From: Mesorhabditis belari
Lineage: Eukaryota; Nematoda; Chromadorea; Rhabditida; Rhabditidae
Assembly: GCA_958450365.1 (NCBI GenBank)
Contig: CAUEEP010000737.1
Coordinates: forward strand, 102,501-166,500
Reading direction: 5' to 3'
Length of the DNA stretch: 64,000 nt
In this document: positions 36,001-46,900 of the stretch, one piece after another
How the letters are laid out: each line of letters starts with the position of its first letter
How positions within the stretch are numbered: the first letter of the stretch is position 1
Notes under the pieces: generated by a model
What the model was told of the DNA's origin: nothing
The model's database searches: none
The model's input: the letters and a program-made list of their open reading frames with translations, nothing else
Position numbers and translations under genes: made by a program

Positions 36001-36574
36001 ATTGGGTTGGTGGAAAAATCCTTTCGGATTTTTTGGGAGAGTACCTTAAATTTGTCCAATTTTGACGTTTTATAGCTCATCCTAAAGCTGAATTCAAGAC
36101 GGATCGATTGGTAAAAACCGTTGGCCTAAAAAAGCCTTCTAGCAACATCAAAAAAATGAAAAAACAAAAAAAAAGGGGAAAAACGAAGGAAAATCGCGAA
36201 AAGCGGCGGAAAGGCTATTGATCCGAGGGTCGCTGGTTCGACTTCCACCGGTGACAATATTTTTCAAAAATTTTTTGCTAAGATTCTGAAAATTTGTGTC
36301 TAGGGGTCCTTTTGGACGCTGATCACGAAACACATGTTTTTAGCCTAGGTTTCTGCACGGAAAACTAACGAAATGTGAAAACAGTCATTTTTTGGGTCTG
36401 CCGCCCTTTACTAAAATAGCTGTAAAAAACTTTTAGAAAAGAGATATCTCAAAACGGCTTTTACCAATCGATCCGTCTTGAATTCAGCTTTAGGATGAGC
36501 TATAAAACGTCAAAATTGGACAAATTTAAGGTACTCTCCCAAAAAATCCGAAAGGACTTTTCCACCAACCCAAT
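36001..36574. mobile_element. TIR element with about 120-bp arms
   Basis: Starts ATTGGGTTGGTGGAAAAATC and ends with its close complement at 36574. Arms (about 36001-36122 and 36452-36574) contain AGCTCATCCTAAAGCTGAAT and AAGACGGATCGATTGGTAAA in opposite orientation. No transposase. The terminal ATTGGGTTGG is shared with the element at 55351-55884, suggesting one mariner-type family. The core holds a tRNA-like sequence. Confidence 0.88.
36195..36256 (+). repeat. tRNA-like core inside the TIR element
   Basis: GGTCGCTGGTTCGACTTCC followed by ACCGGTGAC is close to a tRNA variable region, T arm (B box GGTTCGANTCC with one extra T) and acceptor. The upstream GCGGAAAGGCTATTGATCCG could be part of an anticodon arm, but no D arm is visible. 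Best called a tRNA relic or SINE head, not a functional tRNA. Confidence 0.4.
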
Positions 36575-37527
36575 AGAAAAAAATTAAGCTGATAAAATCT
36601 AATTCTCGTTTAGAATAAGCCCCGAGTTAGTAAGAGAATTGCACGATCCAAATGGGCGAAAATGGTGTCAGATCATACGAGGGATAAACAAATATTCTAT
36701 TTTCGATCCCATAAGATTGTTGTTTTTCTTTTTTTGTTATTGTCATGTTCAGTTTTATTTTTTTTCCAAAAGCTTTAAATTCCCTAATTTGGTCTCAAAA
36801 TGTGCATTATGGCCAACTCGGTTTTCATGGAAACCTCTTTCTGGTAATTATTGTGATTTCTCAAGTTTTTTTATTTTAATAAATTTTATAGGGCTTGGGA
36901 AGTTGCGAATAACAGAGGCGGCTAGTAGATAGATCATTGTTTCTTTTCGTGACCAGCTACAGTCACTCTATTAGAAAAAGCAGTTCCAGATTTGTTGGTT
37001 TTCTCCAGATTAAATTTTTGAAAAGCACCGTACTCCAGCAACTTTCAATATTTTTGTGAACCCTGAGAATCTGCCAAAGAGAGGAAATTGGATAAAACCA
37101 TGGGCTATGACAACTTTCTCAAGTTGATGCCTTTTCGAAAACTATTTAATCCTGTTCGATTACCGGTTAGAATTACAATCAGCAACCATCAGTATTTATC
37201 AAAACAAATTACAAAACAATTTCAGATCTGTGAAATGTGTTACTACGACAACCTCGTATCAGCAGAAACGAGCAACAAGTCATTTAACATTTCGTGCTTT
37301 TCCTCATCAATTTCCTTTCACCTTTGCCTCTCACAGCTAGTGCAACAAAATACCAGCACTTCGCCCTGAAATTATATCAAAATGGATGCGAAGCAGCTAT
37401 TTATAGGTAAATGCCGCGAAGATTGCCAGAGGCAAGCTAAGCGCCCCTTTCGTCCAAGGATAAGCCCCCGCCCCTCTCCGCCAGCCCCCTTGCCGATGGC
37501 AAGCCCCGCCCCTTTTTGGAAGCCCCT
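36575..37527. other. gene-free stretch upstream of histone H3
   Basis: A plus-strand open frame at 37088-37369 begins MDKTMGYDNFLKLM, but has no family match and no splice support. From about 37435 the DNA turns GC-rich with CCCCGCCCC boxes, as expected for the histone promoter. Confidence 0.35.
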
Positions 37528-37533
37528 TATAAG
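37528..37533 (+). promoter_or_regulatory. TATA box of histone H3 gene
   Basis: TATAAG about 50 bp before the H3 ATG, preceded by GC-rich CCCCGCCCC motifs (37455-37511). Position and context fit a core promoter for an intronless histone gene. Confidence 0.6.
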
Positions 37534-37580
37534 TGGCGGTTTTGCTCATTTCCTTCATCTTTCTTCATCTAACGAACAAA

Positions 37581-38004
<424 letters not shown>

Positions 38005-38043
38005 GTGCTGAACGATGATTCAAACTAAACCCCAACCCAACGG

Positions 38044-38064
38044 CCAGCCCTCTTTAGGGGCCAC
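38044..38064 (+). terminator. histone mRNA 3' stem-loop
   Basis: CAGCCCTCTTTAGGGGCCAC about 40 bp after the H3 stop codon. It forms a GCCCT/AGGGGC stem with a four-base loop and is followed by ACAAA, the layout of the histone mRNA processing stem-loop. The stem has one unpaired or extra G. Confidence 0.65.
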
Positions 38065-38429
38065 AAATCGATTTGGGGGAAGGATAAAACTTTTGAAGAT
38101 GTTTTTAAGATAAAAGGCCTCAATCTGATTTTATGAAAAGTTTGAGAACTAGTCGGGACTTGAATGAATTTCTGAATCTAAAGGCTATTCGGCCTGCAAG
38201 TTTTTTAGTGCCCCAAACCAACGTAGATGGGCAAATCTTAGCGAAATTTAGGCTCCATCGAACCAACGTAGGCCATTTGGTGCAATTTTGCCTGAATTTT
38301 TGGGCAGGACCTGCGTCAACAACGGCAAGCGAACAATCGAGTTGGCGGGGATCTAGTTCCAGTAATTTTTTACATTGTCTTGGACAACATTAAAAGTTGG
38401 TAAATATATATTTCCTTTTTAAAACTAAG

Positions 38430-40132
38430 GCACGAATCGGAAGTGTGCAAGTGGTGAAAGACATTGACCCGGAGAACAACAAGAAAGCCCATTGGCTCGA
38501 GCCACCCAAAAGTTGGGTATTTTGATCAATTTGCGGACTAACTCTATTTAAAATAATTTTTTGGCTTAGGAACTCAGCAATGAAACGGAGACTTCGGAGA
38601 AAGAAGGCTCGGCAAAAGATAACAACTCAAGTGACGCAGCAGAAAGAAGAAAGGGTTCAAAAGAGGTGTGCGAGATGTGAATACGTTTGTGTTTTTATTT
38701 TTAGGACGAGAAGAGTACGCGTCATGTTCCAAGAAGATACAAACAACCGATACAAAGAAAAACGAGGAAGAAACCGGCAAAAAGGATGGACAGAAAAGCT
38801 GCTTCGCGACAACATAGTGCGAGAGTTGGACAGTCATACGAGGATAACAACAAATCCAGCCAAATCGGTATGTTCCCTGCTTCTGGAGAAATCACGTAAA
38901 CCCTGGATTGTGGGTTTGTGCCTGCATAGAGTACATTAATGTTTTGGTGTTTATAGGTGGCATTTAAGCCAAAGATCAAGCTCAAAGCCTTCATGAATAA
39001 TCTTTACTTTTTATTTTTAGGTTCGGGAAATCTTGGAGCTTCTTGGCAAGGGCAGCTTTGTCGGAACCAAAATCACTCGAGCGCCTCCAATTCGAAGTGG
39101 ACACCCTGCTCGAACTTCAAGATCTCGAGAGCGACCAGTCGGTTTTATTCAATAGATTATTTCATTAGAACCTGTTGTTATGTTGGTCTATAATTTGTTT
39201 CTTTCAGCTTTAGAAGCACTTCATCAAGATTATCTCGCGTGATCAGGCTGTGAGGTTTAAATTCGCCGTCCCAGAATTGCTCGGGCTCTGGCGTTTTCGA
39301 CATTCGCACCAACGAAAATTTCACGTAAGCTTCGGCTGATACTGAAGTATTATACTTTTATTTTAGCAAGTCGGGTCTCTTCAAATCTGCATTCAAACGT
39401 GCAATGCTCTTCGGGATTTCCGCTCAGACGGTTTTCTGCATCTTGACGTGAAGTACATATAGATGTAATGCGTTTCTCAACCAGTCTTCTTAATGATTTA
39501 GGCTCGCAAATTACGCCGTTGGACGTACAAGCAAGATGTCATCTACATCTTCGACTTCGGTATCGCAAAGCGCTATCCGGTATCGGTCAAGAACGGGAAA
39601 AATTTTGCTCGGATGTAAGTCTTGCGTTGTTGTTTGGCAAATTGGAAAGTGTTAGTATTTTAATTGTATTTTTAGCAAGAAGCGCACCAATCTCGCTTCA
39701 TGGAACGCTGAAGCATTGTCCGATAGCGGCACACGACGGGATCAGACAAGCCGCCAAAAAACGATATAAGCTTTGTGCTTGATTACTCGTGTTTGTAATC
39801 TTACCAATTTTAGGAGGCATAGTTCCGGAGCTTTATCATGGCACCGCCCGAAAATCCCCTCGAGGAGCTCGTTAAGCAAGAAGGATTACATGGGCGCACC
39901 GAGAAATCAAAATGCGTATTTACGGATTGCCTTACCTTTTTAGGCAAAGACGTGTTCGGCCAGAGCGTTGCCGTACTTCGAAACGATCACCACGTATCTT
40001 CGCGGTGTCGAAATGGATTACAATTTTATGATCATGATGTTACAGGTTAGTTGTTTATGATAGGATAAAAAATCATAATTTTTAGTCCGAAGCTGACAAG
40101 GAAAAGGTAAACATGAATATGCCGTTTTGATT
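38430..40132 (+). CDS. CK1/tau-tubulin-kinase-like protein kinase
   Basis: Serine/threonine kinase-like protein of the CK1/TTBK group, which is greatly expanded in nematodes. Exons: 38430-38516, 38570-38665, 38705-38867 (these three a charged Glu/Lys/Asn-rich N-terminal tail), 39021-39141, 39208-39324, 39367-39452, 39502-39614, 39676-39788, 39814-39915, 39944-40045, 40088-40132. Kinase marks: ILELLGKGSF (P-loop-like), KHFIKIISRDQAVRFKFAVP, DGFLHLDVK (catalytic loop, HLD in place of HRD), NYAVGRTSKQDVIYIFDFGI (DFG), HGTLKHCPIAAHDGI (activation segment, cf. FRGT), and PYFETITTYLRGVEMDYNF near the C-terminus. The VAIK lysine is not found, perhaps hidden by a frame break in the exon at 39021. The first exon and start codon were not located. 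Frame breaks occur in most exons. Confidence 0.75.
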
Positions 40133-40987
40133 GGATCAAAGACAATGTAAGTTAATATGTTTACTTCAAAATCGGGATTAACTTCTCATCGCTCGACTTA
40201 TTACCATAGAAATAGTTTCTATTCCTAAATTGTCTTTTCATTGCTAGGCCGTGTCTATCTTTTGTGTGATTAATTTGTGATTTAATGAGAATTGCATTGG
40301 GTGACTAAATAAAATGTCAGAAAAAAACTGTGTTCCAAGAGTGGAAGCTTTTCAAAATCTTTGTCTATCAAGTATTTCTCGCCATGACAGCAAACAAAAA
40401 AAAGATCAATATGGGGCTCGTTTTTAAAAAAAAAGAAAAATTTCCAGATCGGTGACAAAAAAAAAAACGGTTGAAAGGTACAGGTTGTCAATAACAAAAC
40501 ACAGTTTTTACCGGGTTTATGCATTTCTTGAATATGTGTGTACGAATCGCTCGAACGCTAATACGGACATTGGCTGCGGATAATAAAAGATACATGGATT
40601 GTTTTGCTTTAATACAGTTTTAGTAATAAACAAGACTACAGTAGCTGAATAAAAGTATCTAATGTTTGGCTGGTGTTTCCACATACTCATACAGTAATCA
40701 AACCCAGTGAACTCACAGGATATTCAGTGCACGTAGCGGGCTACTCTAGATTTACTGTGGTCTATGAGGTCCGCTTTACTATTTTTGTTATCTTACAAAT
40801 AAGCTACAAGTAACCCAAGTCGAAAAAGAATCTTTTCTCAACACAAAATTTCAATGAGCACCATTCGACTCAAACAATAAAAAAAAACAAAAATTTCACC
40901 GCTTTTCAGTTTCCCCTTGAAGTTCGCTTTTACTTTTCAGTTTTTTTACCTCAACTTTAGAGGTCACAATGAGTAGAAGATCATTTC
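40133..40987. other. intergenic gap between convergent genes
   Basis: AT-rich 3' flanks of the kinase (+) and the receptor (-). No exon or structured repeat seen. Confidence 0.5.
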
Positions 40988-43900
40988 CTATGGGCAAACG
41001 GAGGAGAAATCATGATGTTGATGAGAAAGAGGAGGTAAATTAAAAGAGAACGAAAATATAGCAGAAATAGAGCAGGAAAATATTCTCTCTCGGAAGCCTT
41101 TCAAACCGAATCGAAGTTGTACTTTTGTGCGAGGCGATCCCACCCTAAGGCGCACGTTCATCGCGGTGAGTCGACGACCGGGAACCGGCCGCCAACACTC
41201 GTCCATCACTTTCCACACGTCTTGATGACCTGGGAAATGGTTTCTCTTTTTTTTTGAGTTTGATGGTAGTTGAGCTTAAAGCTTAGTTGAGCTTCTTCTG
41301 CGAATTTATAGAATTTCTACGAATAGAACTTCTCTGTCATCTGACTAGCTGGCCATTTGTTTTCGAATTTATAGAATACAATTTTTTTGGCCTAGCTTGG
41401 CCAATTTTGGTCTAGCTGGCCAATTTTGGGCTAATTTTTTTGGCCTAAGCCGAACTAAATCGTATAGCTAAATTACTGCAAAAGTTCTATTAGTAAAAAT
41501 CCTATAAATTCAGCGTGGATTTACTTAAGTATATAAAATCAATAAAAATCACTAAAGAGCCATAAAAACAATAAATAAATTACTGTAAATCAATAATCAA
41601 TAAAATCTTCAATAAAGGAGTCAGCTTTTCAAAGGGAAAAACGTTCAAAGCTTATGAGCTTCGGGTCGCATTACCAAGTTTCAATGTTTCCATTCGAATA
41701 AACCGGACTTTGTGAAAGCCGCCACCGTTTGTCGAGTGCTGGCCTTTTTTCCCCGTTCATACCACCACCTGAAAATTTTGGAAAATTTGAAAATTTGAAA
41801 ATTTTCATATTTCTGGGCTCTAATTCTAGAACTTAAACTCAAATTCGGCTTTTCCACCACTCACCTTTTTCATTTCCATAAAAGACGGATCGCGCGGCAC
41901 GTGCTCCCAATAAGGCATCGATTCTTCGAATGGAGAGGCGTCAACTAAAGAAAAGACTTTTGAATCGATTGAACTGAACTGGAAAATTGAGCTCGACTTT
42001 TGAAAAAGACAACTTTTAAAAGATAGCCAGGTATCTTTAAAAGCATCCCTTTTACACAAAACTCACAATTCTCGGTTTTCGTTCGACTTAGAATCTCCCA
42101 CATCACCAAACCGAAAGAGTACATGTCGGCCATCTGCAAAAAAATTGATTACCGTAGCCCTGATGCTTTCTAAAAGGTATCGATTTATTATTACTGGCCG
42201 TAATCAGTCGTTTTATATTTATATTATTTATCAGCGAATTTTTGATAATGATACAAGGTAAATGATACAAAAATTGGGCTAATTAAATGGAAATTAAATG
42301 AAAACTTTCGAGTTTAGAGGTAGGAATAGATGTAGGAATAGATGTAGGGATAGATGTAGGAATAGAGGTAGGAATAGAGGTAGGAATAGATGTAGGAATA
42401 GAGGTAGGAATAGAGGTAGATTACTACCTCTATTACTACACGTAAACTCGAAAGTTTTCTCATTTAATTTCCAGGAAATGGACTCGGTCTCTTTAACTAG
42501 TTAAAACTTGAACTAACTAACTAAACTTTAACTAATTCTCTTTAACTTTAACTTTAAAATCAATATTTTATTTTACCTTGAATGGCTCAAAACTTCTGAA
42601 GATGTTCTCTTCGATCAGGATCTCTGGGGCAAGGTAACGCTGAAAAAAGATATAAAAAAGATATAAAAAAGATAAAAGAAAAAGATAAAGAAAGAATAAG
42701 ATAACAAATAATTAAATAAATAATCGAGATTTCATTTCGATTTTTTGGAAAGATCGATCAGGATCGAAAAATCGACAGGAGTCACAATTTGCTTAGATTA
42801 TTGTTTATTCAAGTTCTTTTGTTCATTATAAATGTTCATCTTTGTTTTTTCTATTGTAATTGATTTCTATTTGATGACTAAACCTACCGTAGTCCCGCAT
42901 CGGGTATTCTCGGGAATGGTGTTCAATATCCCATTCTCGTATGAACCGCTAAACCCAAATCAGCGATCTAAAGAAAAACAAAAGTATATTTATTTATAGA
43001 TAGAATTGAATATTAGATAATTATTATTAATTATTGAATATTAGATAATATTCTTTCTTTCTTTACCCACCACACAAGTCTTATCGGCTTTCACGAGAAC
43101 ATTCTTGCTTTTAATGTCACGATGCGCGATTGCTGGCTTGTCTGAAAAGAGGTTATTGAAGTTCTTTTTGGAAGAAACTACAGTGACCTGGCTATAGTAA
43201 CCCATCTCTGCTTCATCAGCTACCCAAACTATAGTAATTCTATACTAAGCATAAGCAGTACTAGACTTGCTTACACGAGTCCGGGGCAGGGATTTCCAGA
43301 CGGTCTGCCTCGCTCTTCGGATTTTTAATATCCAAAAGCTCCTTCGAGTATGAAACCCATTTCCCCTGCAAGCCCTTGTTCCTAGACTTCATTTGATACT
43401 AAACATGGCTAGGTTCTGTGTTGCCATCCTTTTGATTTCGATCAATCTTTCGCCGGACTCGATAAACTTAACGAGTCAAGAAAAATTTTATCTAAAATGA
43501 TCGAAATCTAAAGAATAGTAAATAATAGGCTACCTAGCCATGTTTAGTATCAAAATGAAGTCTTGAATAAGGGCTCGTAGGGAACCGGGTTTCATACTCG
43601 GAAGGAGCTGGATAGTAAAAAATAGAAGTTACGAGGCAGACTATCTGGAAATTTTGCCCGGACTCGCGTAAGGCGGTCGACTCCATACTACAGTAAATGA
43701 GGTGTATTAATTTAGCTACAGTAACCCTCTGCCACAGCCACAGTAATCTGGCTACAGCTTTTGAAACACTAAATTGTCCAGGAATCTCCGGAGTGCGGAA
43801 TTGCATTCCGTTTTGCGAACGAAGCGAAGCACTAGAACGGCCAAACCGGGTATCGATCACCTAAAAGTTGATGGAAAAATGACGAATCTAAAATCTAGCG

Positions 43901-46900
43901 CTTACATGGATGTACTATGTTTTATTTGCTATTTTTATTTATATATCTTTATATGTACTATGTTCGAACTCATTCTCAGCCAGGAAATCGTACACCGATC
44001 CGAACGGATGATATTCAGTGATCCCAACCAGAGTTCCAATTGAAGGCCCGTATCTGGAAAGGGAAATTGGATCCCAAATTTATATGAGCCCGGTAACTCG
44101 AAATAACTAATTAGACTAATTAGGACTGCTATAACTAATTAGAATTAATTCGGTCAATAATAATATAATAATAATATAACAATAATATAACAATAATATT
44201 ATAATAATATTATAATATAATGATAATATAACTAATAATAATAATAATATAATCTTCTTTAATCAAATTATTCCCTTAATCCTTTCTCTTTTCAAATCTC
44301 TAAACCTTTTTTATCGCTTGCAATATACTTTGCAAAATGTTCGCGTGACGTAGCCACCGGTGTTGTAGATCTCGACTTCTCTCGAACACTTTCCATACTT
44401 TTGATATTAATCTACAAGAATCTGAGCCTATATGCTGTTAACGAAAACTCAAAGGACACAATCCTTTACTACAGAAACCCAACTAAGCTGTAGCATTGTA
44501 GGGAATTGCTGTAACACTCTTCCATGCTCACTCTATCGTGAATCAGCAGTGATTACAGCATCTACAGTAACCACTACCTTCTACAATATCTGCAACTACT
44601 GCAAAACTAAAAAATCTAAACTACAGTAGGCTAAACTTAGACTACAATGATCTGAGCCTATTCCGCATGCTCTTACCGGAAAACTCGAAAATACCTGTCT
44701 CCAGTTCAGGTCCTAGGCTGCCTCCAGTCCAGAATCCCAAGCGTCCAACAGAATCCTAACCTGCCTCCAGTCCAGAATCCTGGGCTGCCTCCAGTTCAGC
44801 CACAAACCAACTTGAATCCCAAGCTGCCTCCAGTCTCAGAATCCTAACCTGTCTCCACGTCCAGAATCCTGGGCTGCCTCCAGTTCAGAATCCTAAGCTG
44901 TCTCCAGCTCAGAATCCTAACCTGCCTCCAGTCCAGAATCCTGGGCTGCCTCCAGTTCAGGCAAAACCAATCCTAACCTGCCTCCAGCTAAAAGCGTTTA
45001 TTTTTCTTTAGAAATTATAAAGATTTTATAGTTTTATGTAATTATAGAGATATAAAGAATTTCTTTCCTCTTTCTATTCATAAATAATAATTATAAAAGT
45101 GGCAAAAATTCACATTCATCATTCATTTGTGCCATTCTGCTCTTCCCCGTTTGAAAGTTTTACAGCAGTTTTATAGGCCAAACGGCTTTTAAAATTCTTT
45201 CAAAAGCCTAGCAAATTTCAACGAAAAGAGAGGAAAGAATTTCCTAGAAAATGGTATAATTTGTAAGGAAAATGAACGTTTCTAGCCGAAGATATCTAGC
45301 CGAAGATCTAGATTCAGCCGAAGATCTAGCCGAAGATCTAGCCGAAGATCTAGCCGAAGATCTAGCCGGAAGATCCAGCCGGAAGATCTAAATGAAGATC
45401 TAGCCATGAAGATGGAGAAAATTAAATACAAGATCGTAAAGATCATAGCCGAAGATCTAGCCGAAGATCTAGCCGGAAGATTCAGACGAAGACGCGAGAC
45501 TGAAGATCCCAAGATCTAAGCTTAAAGATTGCCAAAGGACACCGAGCTGCGTGATCACCTGGCCAAGCAAAGCTTCAAGATTGGGTTTTCGGAGTTTCCG
45601 GTAACAGCCAGGTGCCTTTGATTTTGAAAATATTATAAATTTTGAATCAAAAAGATTTCTGAAAGATACAGTAACCCACTTGGAGTCTTATCAGTCTTAT
45701 CATTGGCTCACCTTGCCCACGAGCTTTCATCCCTCGAACAGAAGATTTTCACGGCTACATTCTCACCCCCGCCATTGGCCAAGTTTCCACCTGAGTAAAA
45801 AAAAAAATATTAGTAAATAAACTAGATCGATTTCTATAATCAAATTCCATTTCTAATTTCATTTCATTCCATTTCTAATTTCATTTCATTTTAATTTCCC
45901 CTCTCTAATTTCATTTCATTTCTTAAAACCTCCAAATCGTCCACTTCCCACATCTTTGATGATGTTGATTTGAAGGGCGATTGTCTGCTTGGATTAAAAG
46001 GGGAAGACCTAAAAAGAATGAAAGAAATTGTTCTGGCTTTATGCTTTTGTACTGCTGCTTTGTACTTGTACTTGCACTGCTTTGTACTCCGTACTTGTAC
46101 AAGTCTCTCTAGTAATCCTGAAACCATTTCCCCTTCTAGGAAACACATTCAATCAATAGAAAATGCGAAGTTTGTGCTTTTGATGCACAAAAAATGGATC
46201 CAATAAATAGTGTCAGGTTACAGTACTCAAAAAACCGCTATAGTGTACTCAAAAATGCGGTCTACGCTAATCCGATACAAAAGGAAACAAAAGAAATGCA
46301 CTCACCGGATCCACTTCCCGAAATTTGGTGGGATCTAAATCCTTGAGCAATGTGGACAAAGTGCCTCCATCACTCGTCAACACCGTACCAATCGACATAT
46401 CATTTTCTAAGAAAGTAACAATATTCTACGATATTTCAATTTTAGCTTTTCAATGGTTACCACCTTGTGGCGTCATCGACGTGACAACGATATTCGGATT
46501 CTCAGCGGAAACACGGAGTGTACTCTAAATGTACTCTGTCTCTAATGTGCTCTTACTCTAAATGTACTCTGTACTCTAAATGTACTCTGTACTCTAAATG
46601 TACTCTGTACTCTGCACTCTAAATGTACTCTGTACTCTGTACTCCTAAATGCATCTGCTCTAAATGCACTCTGTACTCCTAAATTCATAAATTGATGTTT
46701 AACAAATTTCCTTTTAAAGCTACAATAAGCCTAAAATAGGAAATTTTACCATTTTAAACAACTTTCCCCGGTGTCGGTGTTGATTGATCTCGATCTTCGC
46801 TTATTTCTTCTTCCTCGATGAACCCTTCCATTCGAGTGTATGTTAGCATCGGGACATAGGATTCGACGAAGAGCTGAATTATCGATTTCATTCAATATAA

